A stretch of DNA of 64,000 nucleotides from Antilocapra americana (GCA_007570785.1 ML662445.1:2521392-2585391); one strand, 5' to 3'. Positions 49,691 to 61,599 are shown, counted from the stretch's first letter. Made by a program: numbers and translations. Notes: generated from the sequence alone by a model not told the origin.

Positions 49691-50254
49691 GTCTCTGATT
49701 CCTTTCTCAGGATGCAACTTCGTTAGAACTGATTTTGATGGTTTTGGGAGAAATGAATACAAAGCTTTGTGTTGGTTAACTTCACAGTGCTGAAAATGGC
49801 GAGATTTCCTGTTGCGTCAGGGCTGTGCTTACTGTGTGAAAATAAAGGACATTCTGCCTTCTCCCCAGCAGTGCCGCACTGAAAAGGTTGGAAGATGACT
49901 GTTCAGGGAAGAGAAACCTCAGCAGCCTTGCCAGATTTTTGCCCTGGGACGTGATGGGAGGGTCTTCCTGAGTGTCCATGTCCTCGTGCCTGACTTTGCC
50001 CTGTTGGCACAGAGGCTCCACCCCACGGAAGTTTGGGGGCATCCCTTGAGCGTCTCTGGGGCAGGACTCTGAAACATCAGCAAGCAGCCTCTTAAAGGAA
50101 AATGCTGCCTTCACTTGGACAGTTTCATATTATTCAGATGATTTTTTTCCTTTGAGTTTTGAATACTAGAATTTAACAAAAGGTGCTTTTCCCAAAGTGC
50201 ATTCCTTAGAGACCCCTGCACTTCCTGGGGGCCTGGAGAGGGAGAGGGGAGACA

Positions 50255-50286
50255 GGTGGGGTGGGGTGGACCCACCCCACCCCACC
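50255..50286. repeat. Perfect 15 bp inverted repeat, GGGGT/ACCCC
   Basis: The arm GGTGGGGTGGGGTGG (50255-50269) is followed after two bases by its exact complement (50272-50286), and the ACCCC repeat runs on to 50291. The tract can form a hairpin or cruciform, and one strand has G-quadruplex potential. Confidence 0.95.
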
Positions 50287-50291
50287 CCACC

Positions 50292-52536
50292 TAGCTGCCC
50301 CAGAGCAGCTGTTTCCCATTGTGTTACTTAACCAGAGTTGCAAGTGGGAGTTATTTTCTTTAACTTCTTTTGTGAAAACTATCCAAAACCCCATAACAAT
50401 GGACAGAGTAATCGAAGAACATCTATATACCCACCATCCAGCCCAAGTAGTTGTTAACGGTTTGACATATTTGCCTGCTCCTCTCTTTTGTAACCCACCT
50501 CTAAAATATTTGATTATACACCCCCCAAAGCTAGAAATGTTCTCCTGTATTACTGACCTAACAGAACAGTAATTCTCAAATACAATCTAATATCCCATAC
50601 TCTTGGATGGAGCTAGAGCAGGTTTGAACCTGTGCGCTGTGGACGATTATTGCTGTTGGGGGAACACTGTGTAATTGTATTTAATAACCTCTGCAGCGAA
50701 CCTGCCAGGGTCCAGTGAATACACAGGGGTTACTGTTTAGCCATTTCCAACCTAGCTTCCTAAACTGTCATTTCCTCCTTTTGAACTGATTAAACCAAAT
50801 AGTGTCACTGTCAAGGACTCGGTATCTTTGGGTGCTGCACTGCCATTTCATTCATTTAATGATTATTGATTACAACACCTACCATATGGTGACCATGTAT
50901 TATGTGCTAAACATTGCACCTTGCCTGCATTTATCCTCACAAAAATAATACAGTTCACATTGCTATCATTTACACATGGACTGGGGCACTGAGAGGCTGA
51001 GATGCTTGCTCCTGGTCACACAGCTGATCCCAGGGAGTGGGAGAACTGGGTTTGGATCTCGGGTAGCCCAACCTCAGAGCTCATGGTCTGTACCACCTGT
51101 CATGGTGCTGTGATGCCTGCTGCCTGCTTGTCTCCGCTCTGGCATCAGGATTCAGTGGTGCTTGGTGAACTGGCCTTCTCACTGTAGGATGCCTAACTCA
51201 GGAGTGACCTGTTGAAGAAGCTGTTGTAGAACCAACCACGTCCAGACAGGCGCCGGAATTGGTCCAGGGCTGGCGAGGAGGGAGAAGCAATGTGGGCCTG
51301 ACCCGGTCACAGGCTTCAGGATGGTGCGGAGGGGCCACACCTGAGAAGGTGGACGGTGCGTGGGACCTGCACGCCTGAGGGCCCAGAGGTGGGAGTGAGC
51401 ATGTGTGCAGCGACGTGGGGGCAGTGGCCCAGAGACCCCAGCGGTGGGGGAGTCTGGGCCTCATCTTACTGGTGTGAAAAGCCTGTCAAGAGCTGAAGTC
51501 TGAGAGAGGCCCCCCAGCCTGGAGGACCACGTGGGTGTGAGAGGAAGGGAGGTGTGGGGGTTCAGGCGTGAGACGGAGGCCCAGCCAGCAGAACGCTGGG
51601 GTCACTCCTGGATGTGGGCGGGGGCTCGGGGCTCGCTCTGCAGGCCCGTGGAGCCCGCAGCCCCCTGCTCCCAGGCTGCCCCCGCTTCCCGGGCAGGTCG
51701 TCCCTGCCCTCCCTGCGCCGTGGCCGAGTGTGCTTCCGTGTTCCTTCCCGACATCCGGGGCCCTCAAAGGCAAGCCTGTTGCTTGGTTACCCGAGCGTGT
51801 AGGTCCCCAAAGTGGCCTGGCGCCCAGTCGGCCCTCAGGGACTGTGATGAAATCCTCGCTGGGTCGCCCGCGGACCGCGCCGTGGGGCTTGCACAGGGGG
51901 GGCGGTCCCTGGGGGGTGTGGGACGCGGACGGAGGTGGCGTGTTGCTTCCTACAGGTCTCACAGCTTGGTCACAGGGCTTTTCCTCCTGGTATGTGTCCA
52001 GGATCCCTGCTCCCAGGGCTTGTTCAAAAAGGCATTACTGTCAGCAGGGGAGTGGGGGGGCTCGCTGGGTCCCGGAGCCCGTTCTCAGGGTCACCGGGGG
52101 CTCTGCAGGAAGTGACTTCTCTGCTGGTGTCTGGTCCAAGACTCAGTTCCCAGGGTCCTCACTTACAGAAGTGATTTATTCGCTGAAACATTTACCCACA
52201 GATTAAATGTATCCCAGCTCCAGTGTCAGCAGTCTTGAGAAAGTCGACGTATTTCATTTGTGCTGTGCAGGTGTGAGAAGAGAGTCTCTCTAAGGCATGA
52301 AAATGCCTCACATATATTCATTCCGACCTGCTGCTTGGTAGTTTGTGCCTTCATAGGATCGTTTCTTAAAGTTTAGCGACTTATTTTATTTCCAAGACAT
52401 TGATATTTTGCCCTCTCTTAAACCCCTCCCCATCCCCATGGTAATGCATTTTTATATTATGAATACAGATTTATATTTTCTTTAATAAATATTTTATTTT
52501 TTATTATTGTAGTTATCAAATAATATTGTTATTGTT
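50292..52536. other. Intronic DNA with a MIR fragment and GC-rich patch
   Basis: A reversed MIR lies at about 50850-51085 (tcctggtcacacagctgatc). The stretch 51500-52100 is GC-rich and produces long overlapping chance frames on both strands, with no splice or homology support. Confidence 0.5.
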
Positions 52537-52738
52537 GTTTTGTTGTTAAGTCGTGTCCAACTCTTTTACGACCCCATGAACTGTAGCCCGCCAGCCCCTC
52601 TGTTCATGGGATTTCCCCGCAAGAATACTGGATTGGGTTGCCAGTTCCTCCTCCAGGGGATCTTCCTGACTCAGAGATTGAACCCTAGTCTCCTGCATGG
52701 CAGGTAGATTCTTTACCACTGAGCCACTTGGGAAACCC
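52537..52738 (-). mobile_element. Bov-tA SINE
   Basis: A reverse copy from gttgttaagtcgtgtccaac to ccactgagccacttgggaaa. Confidence 0.88.
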
Positions 52739-52883
52739 ATAAAATAACATAAGTGTATATAAATACAAATACTTATATAAATATAAAATTGCCTAACCTT
52801 TTCAAAAAGAAACTTATTTCCAAAATTACCTAAGGCATTTTTAAAAGTAGCTTCAAACTGTTTGTTACATTCTTTTGAGAAAC

Positions 52884-52912
52884 ACACACACACACATACA
52901 CATATACATGGA
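52884..52912. repeat. CA microsatellite
   Basis: A short (CA)n run with interruptions. Confidence 0.85.
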
Positions 52913-53461
52913 ATGATGCATTGGAAATCTATTTTAAAACCTTAATCAACAAGCCATTTTCATGCCTAAACAATTAAATTACAGGCTTGTCTGGCAAGCT
53001 CCCAATTACAGCCTTGGAAAAACTTTGTAATACAATAACCAAAGTGGTTCTTTATGGGCAAAATGTGACTCTGATGGAGCTGTGCTTCATGTGTGTGTGT
53101 ACACGGGTTGTGTGTCAGCTAAAACACACGTAATGTGCATTTTCTCTCCGTTCCGCTCTTACTTCCTAACAGTTGTGTTGCTGGAAGTACGGAGGGTCCG
53201 AGTAAAAAGCTCACACTTACTGACACGCTTCGTAAGGCTAGTTATCTTTAGGTTAAATGTGTTTTAGGAAAAGTTGAAGCACCAAGTCGCACATGGCGAG
53301 CGTTTGCCTGAGAGAGTGCAATTGCGGCTGCTTAGTACTGGGATGTATTGGCTGAAACCTTTTCTCACAGGGTAGTGTTTGGAGGCAAACCCCTCACCAC
53401 CAGAGACCCCAGCCAGGGTTGAGAAACCATCTGAGACCCTCAAGCTCACGGAGGCTGTGGA

Positions 53462-53964
53462 TGGTTCAGTTGCTCAGTGGTATCTGACTCTGTGATACCA
53501 TAGACTACAGCCTCGGAGAAGGCAATGGCACCCCACTCCAGTACTCTTGCCTGGAAAATCCCATGGACGGAGGAGCCTGGTAGGCTGCAGTCCACGGGGT
53601 CGCTAAGAATCGGATGTGACTGAGTGACTTCACTTTCACTTTTCACTTTCATGCATTGGAGAAGGAAATGGCAACCCACTCCAGTATTCTTGCCTGGAGA
53701 ATCCCAGGGATGGGGGAGCCTGGTGGGCTGCCATCTATGGGGTTGCACAGAGTTGGACACGATTGAAGCGACTTAGCAGCAGCAGCAGCAGACTACAGCC
53801 TGCCAGGCTCCTCTGTCCATGGGATTCTCCAGGCAAGAATAGTGGAGTGGGGTGCCATTTTCTCCTCCAGGGGAACTTCTCGACCCAGGGATCAAACCTG
53901 AGTCTCTTATATCTCCTGCATTGGCAGGCAGATTCTTTACCACTAGTGCCACCTAGGAAGCCCA
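53462..53964 (-). mobile_element. Bov-tA SINE split by a younger SINE
   Basis: The left part is 53462-53513 and the right part resumes at 53802 (tgccaggctcctctgtcc continues the reverse consensus) up to accactagtgccacctagg. Removing the inserted BOV-A2 copy and one duplicated 12-mer restores a continuous Bov-tA. Confidence 0.9.
53514..53789 (+). mobile_element. BOV-A2 dimeric SINE with target-site duplication
   Basis: 276 bases with two related Bov-A monomers: cggagaaggcaatggcacc near the start, and ggagaaggaaatggcaaccc near 53657. It ends in an (AGC) tail of about six units (53774-53789). The 12 bp repeat agactacagcct flanks it (53502-53513 and 53790-53801). Confidence 0.93.
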
Positions 53965-55502
53965 GTGCAATGGTATGTGGGGCTAATAAGGTCCTCCTAA
54001 ATCTTCTGACTGGGGCTGCCCGCCCATGTGCATTTTTACATTGTAAGTTCTGACGACACCATTCTTTTCTTTTGGGAAAAAGAAGTGATGACCTGTCTAA
54101 AGCAGCGATTTTTGCTTGCAGCTAAAAAGAACAATCGTGAAGATTGTTGATTGGGCCACTGACTAAGGAAAGCCAGTTGTGGGAAATTCCATTTTGACTC
54201 TTTCTTTAAATGTTTGCAACATACTTTGTGAGTCAACCGTGGGCTTCAGGAAGGGGGTCACTTAGTGGTGGAGTCAGTTTTGTTAACACTATTATTTCCT
54301 TTACGATAATGGTGTTCTGAGCTTACGTGGTCATTACCCCCATGGTGTTTTTCCATTTTCCCCCTCTAAATATTTTTAACTTCTTAAAAAGACATCCTGG
54401 GTCATTCTCACAGGGATCGACAGCAGGGCTTGGTGTTGAATGATGGGGGTGGGCAGAGACGCGGAAAACAAAAGAGAAAGAAGAGCTTGTTGTGCTGGTT
54501 CACGCGCACCATGAACGCCCTGCTTAAGAATTTTCCTGTAAATTGCAGGACCCTGCTGCCTTTCCCATGAAGCTTTTAAGCTAGTTTTTCAGGAAGCCCA
54601 GATAAGAAATGAAAAGTATATTCTCTAGCATTGGGTTTCTGGAGTGAAAGCATCTAGTCTTTGGCTGGGGGGTCGGGGGTGTTGGGGAATCAGAAACTAA
54701 ACATCAAGACTGTAATAAGCAAACAAAACGTGGATTTCTCTGGCAGCAACGATGGCAGCATTGCCTCCCCACCCCCCACCCCATGGAAAGGAGGGGACAG
54801 TCCAGCCGCATCCTTTGGATCCAGGTGAGCCTGGATGCTGGAGGTGGCTGGGAGCACCTGAGCTGGCTCTCCTGCCTCTGCTGGAGTGGATGGGGCCGTG
54901 CTTACAGTTGGTCCTCTTTGCTCTGTGGCCAGCTGGGGTGCTCCTGGTAGGAGAAGCGAGGCCCCACTGGGCAGGTGTCTCGCTGTCTGTGACCATTCGC
55001 TCTGCCTGTGCTCGGGGGATAAGTGGCCCTCCGAGGCTGTGCTCTGCAGGGGGCTTCTTCGTGTCCTTTCCTGATTCTCAGCACCTGACAGGTGAGCGCA
55101 TGCCCAGGTGTGAAGGCCATCTCCTGAAATTCTCCTGAAACAGGAGACAGGGCTCTGGGGTCAGCTCTGCCCATACCTGGATGGCAGGGATGGGGTCTCT
55201 GTGCAGACCCCCGAGCAGCCTCTTCGCTCTGAGAGCATTTCACTTTCTGTGGCCCTGAACTGCAGGGAGGAGCAGAGAAAGAAGGACCACTGGCTACAGA
55301 AGGACTGTTTGGAGATTTGAACAATTCTCCCCCCTTGAAATTTTCATTTAATTTCCAGGTGTGTTCATAGTTTGCCTTTTATGATCCCTAATCAGCTGCG
55401 TTTTTCTTGTTCTATGAGTCTTGTCTTCATGGCTGGGTTTCAGATGTTTAATTCCCATGGATTGGAGGTTCTGATATTTAACATCCTTTATGGACCAACT
55501 TG
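53965..55502. other. Intronic DNA, nothing recognised
   Basis: No coding exon or clear repeat was seen. Confidence 0.4.
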
Positions 55503-55722
55503 GGGCTTCCCAGGTGGTGCTAGTGGTGAAGAACTTGCCTGCCAATGCAGGAGATGTAAGAGATGCTGACTCCATCCTTGGGTAGGGAAGATACCCTGGA
55601 GGGGGTCATGGCAACCCACTGCAGTATTCTTGTCTGGAGAGTCCCATGGACAGAGGACCCTGGCGGGCTACAGTCCAGGGGTTGCAAAGAGTCCGACACT
55701 ACTGAAGCGACTTAGCACCCAC
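55503..55722 (+). mobile_element. Bov-tA SINE
   Basis: A forward full-length copy from gggcttcccaggtggtgcta to ctactgaagcgacttagcac, about 310 bases before the ZNF516 splice acceptor. Confidence 0.88.
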
Positions 55723-56054
55723 GCACACACGCATGGACGGTATCTATGACGATAAACGGCTTTAGCACGCAGTCATCTACAATGATTTATTTTGATGATT
55801 TAGCACACAGTTATTACCGGTCATTAATTGTTAAGTGACTGATCTTTTAAAGGAAAGCAGCTGCTCGTTGGTCGGTTTAAACTTTGCTGGGTGCTTCTTT
55901 TCTTTAAATAGTCTGGGTTAGGGATTCTGAACCAGCAGCGAGCAGCGTGTAGACAGTGTATATCCGCGGATGTTACGGGGCGGCTGTTCCTGCAGGAAGC
56001 CTAGTCCCTAAGGCCTTTGTGTCTTTTCTGTTCCAGGTGCTCGCCGCCGGTGCC

Positions 56055-56069
56055 ATGCTCTGCAGGTAG
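56055..56069 (+). CDS. Upstream ORF 1 in ZNF516 5'UTR (4 codons)
   Basis: The first ATG in the exon (56055) reads Met-Leu-Cys-Arg and then TAG at 56067-56069. The context has G at -3 but C at +4, so initiation would be moderate. It is a candidate translational control element, not a functional peptide. Confidence 0.35.
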   Translation: MLCR

Positions 56070-56125
56070 GACACGCCCGCCCGCGGGCAGGCGCACCTCT
56101 GCAGCGGGAAGCATCTTGCCCGAAG

Positions 56126-56137
56126 ATGGAGAGATAA
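56126..56137 (+). CDS. Upstream ORF 2 in ZNF516 5'UTR (3 codons)
   Basis: The second ATG (56126) has A at -3 and G at +4, a strong Kozak context. It reads Met-Glu-Arg and then TAA at 56135-56137. It ends 59 bases before the main ATG, close enough for some reinitiation. The main protein also starts Met-Glu-Arg. Confidence 0.4.
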   Translation: MER

Positions 56138-56196
56138 GGCTCCCTCCGGCAGGCAGGCCCGCGTGACCAGGAGCTGTGCCCGCCGCGGCCGTCGAG

Positions 56197-57925
56197 ATGG
56201 AGCGCTCCCGGGAGGCTGAGGTGGAGCTGAGAGGGGGCCGCAGCCCGCCCAGGGCCAGCCGGAGCCCGGAGGTGGACGGGGACAGGGCGCTGAGCCACAG
56301 CTGCTGTATCTGCGGCAAGACCTTCCCCTTCCAGAGCTCGCTGTCCCAGCACATGCGCAAGCACACGGGCGAGAAGCCCTACAAGTGCCCCTACTGCGAC
56401 CACCGCGCCGCGCAGAAGGGCAACCTCAAGATCCACATCCGCGGGCACCGCGCGGGCACGCTGACCCAGGGCCGCGAGCCCGAGGCGGCTGAGATGCGCG
56501 TGTCCGAGGGTCTCGGCGGCTGCACCAGCCCCACCAAGAGCACCTCAGCCTGCAACCGCATCCTGAATGGCGCCACGCAGGCGGACACGGGCAAGATCCT
56601 GCTGCGCAGCACCCGGAAGGAGGCGGAGGGCGCGGCGGCGGGGCAGTGCGCCTTCTGCAAGAGCAGGTTCGAGCGCAAGAAGGACCTGGCACAGCACGTA
56701 CAGCAGGCGCACAAGCCCTTCACATGCCGCCTCTGCAGCTACGCCACCCTGCGCGAGGAGGCCCTGCTCAGCCACGTCGAGAAGGACCACATCGCGGCGC
56801 AGGGGCCGCGGGGCGTTGCCTTCGCCGAGAACGGCAAGCCGGAGCTGCCGCCCGGCGAGTTCCCCTGCGAGGTGTGCGGCCAGGCCTTCAGCCAGACCTG
56901 GTTCCTGAAAGCGCACATGAAGAAGCACAGGGGCTCCTTCGACCACGGCTGCCACATCTGCGGCCGGAGATTCAAGGAGCCGTGGTTCCTGAAAAACCAC
57001 ATGAAGGCGCACGGCCCCAAGGCGGGGAGCAAAAACAGGCCCCGGAGCGAGCTGGAGCCCGTGGCCACCATCAACGACGTGGTGCAGGAAGAGGTGATTG
57101 TGGCTGGCCTGAGCCTCTACGAAGTCTGCTCCAAGTGCGGGAACCTGTTTACGAACCTGGACAGCTTGAACGCGCACAATGCCATCCACCGCCGGGTGGA
57201 GGCCGGCCACCCGCGGGCCGCCGTTGGTGAGGGTGCCGCGCCCGGCCCCGCTGACTCCCAGCAGCTCTTCCTCCAGTGCCTGAACCTGCGCCCGGCGGCC
57301 GGCGCGCCTGCCCGCGGGCAGACTGGGCGGCGCGTGGCCGAGCTGGACCCGGTCAACAGCTACCAGGCCTGGCAGCTGGCCACCCGGGGCAAAGTGGCTG
57401 AGCCGGCCGAGTACCTCAAGTACGCGGCGTGGGACGAGGCGCTGGCCGGCGACGTGGCCTTCGACAAGGAGCGACGCGAGTTCATCCTGGTGAGCCAGGA
57501 GAAGCGCAAGCGCGAGCCCGAGCCCGGTGTGCAGGGCCCCCCGCGCAAGAGGGCAGGCGCGCCCGGGGACCCTGTGCCCGGGCCCCCAGAGCCCCGGCCC
57601 GCCGCGCGCCCCAGCCGCCGCACCGCCGTCCCCGCTGGCCACGGCAAGTCGTCCGAGTGCTTCGAGTGCGGCAAGATCTTCCGCACGTACCACCAGATGG
57701 TGCTGCACTCGCGGGTGCACCGGCGCGCGCGCCGCGAGCGCGAGCGTGATGGCCCCGGGGACCGCGCGCCGCGCGCCCGCTGCGGCTCCCTCAGCGAGGG
57801 CGACTCAGCCTCGCAGCCCAGCAGCCCCGGCTCGGGCTGCGCCGCCGCCGACTCCCCGGGCTCGGGCCTCGCGGATGAGGCTGCTGATGAGAGCGGAGAG
57901 GAGGCCCCGGCCCAGCCTGCTGCAG
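56197..57925 (+). CDS. ZNF516: ZNF516 N-terminal part, first coding exon (partial gene)
   Basis: C2H2 zinc-finger transcription factor, acting in the nucleus. The exon encodes residues 1 to about 576 and ends one base into codon 577 (phase 1), so the C-terminal half lies beyond the window. Eight C2H2 fingers are readable, with zinc ligands at C36/C39/H52/H56, C64/C67/H80/H84, C151/C154/H167/H172, C177/C180/H193/H198, C224/C227/H240/H244, C252/C255/H268/H272, C311/C314/H327/H331 and C488/C491/H504/H508. A TGEKPY linker joins fingers 1 and 2. Basic KRKR (436-439) and PRKR (449-452) stretches look like nuclear localisation signals. A conserved-looking block spans about 384-428, and an Ala/Pro/Arg-rich linker precedes finger 8. 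The ATG at 56197 is chosen because an in-frame TGA lies at 56164-56166 and its context has G at -3 and +4. I recognise the family member from the finger order and linker text. The mouse orthologue is reported to activate UCP1 in brown fat; this is prior knowledge, not seen here. Confidence 0.95.
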
Positions 57926-57959
57926 GTGAGCGCATGCGTGCGGGTGGTCCAGGGGCGGG

Positions 57960-58425
57960 TAGGGGGCACTAGGGTGGCCCAGGTCCCTGTAGCCCTGCGT
58001 CCGGGTTGCCCTTGCCCAAGTGTCCCACGTCCAGGTGGTTTGGGCTCAGGTAGCCCTGTAGCTGGGTCACCCCATACCCAAGTGGCCCGCACGTCCAGGA
58101 AACCTTTGCCCGGCTTCTCACGCTCAGGTGATCCTGGCTCACTCAGGTCGTCTTGGAGGTGGGTGGTTGTGTGCCTAGGTACCACTGAGCTAGGGAAATC
58201 CAGATCCAGTGGGCTGCTGCCACGTGGCTCAGGCATCATTAATGCCCAGGCAGTTGAGGCTCAGGTAGCCCTGCCCCCAGGTGGCCCAGCATCCTTGGTG
58301 CTCAGGTAGCCTCCTCCTTCGGTGGCCCTACCCCCAGGTAACCCTGCGCTTGCTGCCTTTTCCCAGGTATTCCAGGCTCAGGTAGTCCTGACTCAGGTGT
58401 CCCTGTGCTCAGAGAGTCTATACCC
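57960..58425 (+). repeat. Degenerate repeat rich in CAGGT motifs
   Basis: A loose repeat of the form cCAGGTggCCCtg recurs irregularly. CAGGT occurs twelve times, for example at 57980, 58032, 58047, 58125, 58144, 58262, 58278, 58303, 58335, 58364, 58379 and 58394. It starts about 50 bases after the true donor. Several copies (CAGGTAACC, CAGGTAGCC) resemble splice donors. Confidence 0.5.
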
Positions 58426-60116
58426 AATATGTACTTGGAGCTTGGGCTGGTGGGTGGAGACCCAGGCCCCTGTCAGCTCCACTTAAGGCTCCTGTTTGCT
58501 GACTGCCTATAGTGTTTGCATAAATCAACCCTGACTGTTGAGGTCATGGTCTCTTTGGAGCATCAGATATTTCTAAGCAAAGACCAGGTGATGGAGCCCC
58601 TCGGAGGTGTGCCCTTCTCTTCTCACCATCAGCTGGGGCACGCATGCTTTCCTCTGTTTCCCTCCTTGCACCAGACAGCTGAGTGAAAGAGGACCTTCAT
58701 ATTGTGTGCAGTTATAATTAATCTCCTTGGATTCCAGTAACCCTGTGGGTTTAGAGATGGCTAATTAGAACCAGATTACTTTCCATGTTGCAGCTATGTA
58801 AATATTTAAAGATGCTTGGCCAACTTTATTCCCATCATGTTCCTATTTTTTAATAAATTTTATACTTTTGATATTTTCTTCATTAATTTTTGCCTTGGGT
58901 AATTTCTTTAAATTGAGGTGATGTTTCAGTTACAAGCTTGTAACTTTCTCCCTGTAGCCAGAAATGTTTTCCTTTCTCCCTGAAAATTGATTTGACTGGA
59001 TGTTACTTTTAGGGAAAGATTGGAGACGATGGAAATCCCAGTGCTTCAGCTCAGCTTTTTGTATTCTGTAGTGAGGAAAACCACCCCTGTGCCCCTCTCT
59101 AAAACAACCCTTGAGTGTATGTCATTTTCCCCGTACTGAAAATGAAGCCAGTTCTCTTGAACAGAGTTTAATTATTACAGGTCTAGACAATGTATTGTGT
59201 GAGCGCCTGGTACACTCAAGTATATGCAGAGTCAGTAGAAGTGGAGTAAAAAGTCTCTCTGATTCTTCAAGGCAGTCTATACTGAATCTGCACACATGTA
59301 CATGTGCATAAATGAAAAATAGCACATTATGCATCAGCTTGTATTTTGCATTTCATTTCTTAGTCATTCACCCGTGGGAGGAAGCACAATGATATCCTTT
59401 TCTCTGGAACTGTACTGTGCATTCTGGGAGATCATCTGGATTCTAACAGCAGTTGGTCATGTAAGACCTGGGGAACCCAATTGTGACCCCTGGGTGGCAT
59501 GTTTGTGGGTTAATTTTTGTTTTTCCTTTTTAAAAATCTTAACAACTATAGATTTTACTGGTCACATACCGGTAACACTATGTCTACTTTTTGGAGCACG
59601 TTTGAATAAAATGCTAAGCTGGTAATGATTTTTTATAACTTTGAAGACAAATATTTTTAATATTTGGAAAAGCTGTCCTTCACCTCATCTATTATGATAG
59701 ATGTGAGATGACTAGTAATAAGCAAATTCAGCACTGCCTTTAAAGTCAAGATGTGGGAAAGCTCAAATTACATTCACTGTAAATTGGAATTTACTCTTTT
59801 TTCCCTCAGGTTCATTAAATTTTAGAGATTATCATTTACTTCTTAATGAGACTATATGTGTTTCTCTATATGTAATCTACTTTTTGAGAAATTTGGTGCC
59901 TCTGATGGTTCCATAGCAAGATTATATACAGTAGTGAGTTTTTCAAGTTGACAACAGAATATTATAGCTTGTTGAGAGACTAGAAAATTTATGTTATGAC
60001 AGTGGTGTAAAATGTTGAACATCATAGGTCCGCATGGCTCATTTTTTGTAGCCCCAAAGGACAGTATCTTTCCTCCTAAAAATACCAGTTTTATATCATA
60101 GGAGGCCTTTAATGTT

Positions 60117-60640
60117 CTTGTTATTCAGTCGCTCAGTCGTGTCTGACTCTTTGCGACACCATGGACTGCAGCACACCAGGCTTCCCTGTCCTTCACTATT
60201 TCCTGGGTCGGTGATGCCACCCCACCATCTCATCCTCTGTCACCCTCTTCTACTCCTGCCCTCAATCTATCCCAGCATCAGATAGCTTTTTCCAGTGAGT
60301 CAGTTCTGTGCATCAGGTGGCCAAAGTATTGGAGTTTTTTCAGCTTCAGCATCATTCCTTCCAATGAATATTCAGGGTTGATTTCCTTTAGGATGGACTG
60401 GTTGGATCTCTTTGTTGTCCAAGGGACTCTCAAGTGTCTTTTCCAGCACCATAGTTTGAAAGCATCAGTTGTTCGACGCTCAGCCTTCTTTATGGTTGAA
60501 CTTTCACATCTGTACACGACTACTGGAAAAACTGTAGCTTTGACTATATGGACCTTTGTTGAGAAAGTTATGTTTTTGTTTTTTAATACACTGCCTAGGT
60601 TTGTCATAGCTTTTATTCCAAGGAGCAAGTGTCTTTAGCT
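60117..60640 (-). mobile_element. BovB LINE 3' end, about 520 bp
   Basis: It starts tattcagtcgctcagtcgtg and runs to caaggagcaagtgtcttt. The minus strand keeps about 116 codons of the reverse transcriptase C-terminus open (60278-60628), with the VVYRCESSTIKKAE motif. It is a 5'-truncated fragment. Confidence 0.9.
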
Positions 60641-61599
60641 GGTGTTAGATCCCAGATGCCCCTTATGGAGAGAGGAGTGTTATATGGATTTAAGACTCAC
60701 AAAGCAGTTTCATTGGCAGGGCTTGGTGAGAACTTGGAAATAGCCATTAGTACTTTGGAAAAGCAAATGGGTGCTCTGAATCCTCTATTCTGATCTGCAG
60801 CGAACCTTTCTTTTGTTTAAAAAAATGCATTCAACTTTGGAAAATACTTGCCTTTCTTGTCACTGAAAGATGACTTAGATCTTTAAACACTGAAATAACT
60901 TCAAATTCTCATAGAATCTGGGTGGGATGACTGGTTAAAATTATGAGAGGAAACGCATAGGAATTGGGTCACAGAAAGATCAGACTGGTTCTCATGAACA
61001 TGAGTTCAGTTACCTGTGGTGGCAGAGTTGACACCAGAATTCAGATTTTTGTGACCTTTCCAGTAAATCTCCATTATGCTGTAATTTCCTCCAAAGATTT
61101 TTTGACGTCCAGGAGTGGGTTTGAATGCTGCTTCTGAATCTGGAGACAATTTGCATGATCAGATTAATTGAAAGAAACTTGTTTTTTTTTCATGAAACAT
61201 TCTTCGTTGAGTGTTGCCGCCTCCTGCTTTGGAAAGCACTGATAGTCACATTACCTTCATTGCCACATAAGACTGAGTCACTGCAGCCCTCATTAAGGAT
61301 TTAAAATAGTCTAAGAGCAAAGCTGTGAATAAAACTCAGTAATTTAAAATGTGTTAGTGAGCTGGATTTAAGTCTCCATTGAGAAAGTGGTACTGATGGA
61401 AAGTACACTTCTGGAGTTCACAAAAATTAGTCCTTTTAATTAGGAAAGAGAAGCTTTGAAAGGGCATAAAATTGAAATTAGAAAAATTAATATTTTCAAG
61501 CACAGAGTAGAGTTAGGGTGCTCACAAGTCATCACTGAGAACAGGTGAACAGGCCAAAGAGGAATTCTGCTCAGAAAGCACTGGAATAGGCGACTTCCT

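Larger units (their letters stand above)
17352..56036 (+). other. Presumed ZNF516 5'UTR intron
   Basis: If the first exon is near 13.4 or 17.35 kb, this whole stretch is intron up to the acceptor at 56036. No other convincing coding exon was found in it. It contains most of the mobile elements and tandem repeats listed separately. Additional non-coding exons cannot be excluded. Confidence 0.55.
56037..57925 (+). other. ZNF516: ZNF516 exon with splice acceptor and donor
   Basis: The acceptor is a pyrimidine-rich tract ending ttctgttccag, with the AG at 56035-56036. The donor is tgcag|gtgagc with GT at 57926. Between them are 160 bases of 5'UTR and the coding part. The exon is strongly CpG-rich throughout. 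A second donor-like site, gcag|gtagga, lies within the 5'UTR just before 56066; it could give a short alternative exon but is weaker and unsupported. Confidence 0.85.
56040..57960. promoter_or_regulatory. Exonic CpG island over the ZNF516 coding exon
   Basis: CpG dinucleotides are dense across the whole exon, in contrast with the AT-richer introns on both sides. Such intragenic islands in large zinc-finger exons usually reflect coding GC content. Promoter activity cannot be judged from sequence. Confidence 0.6.

Noticed and set aside
51486..52206. 194- and 212-codon plus-strand frames and a 158-codon minus-strand frame
   Set aside because: All overlap in GC-rich DNA, none resembles a protein family, and codon content looks like base composition only.
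56545..57720. 391-codon minus-strand frame opposite the ZNF516 exon
   Set aside because: It is the antisense shadow of the zinc-finger coding frame, made long by GC-rich third positions.
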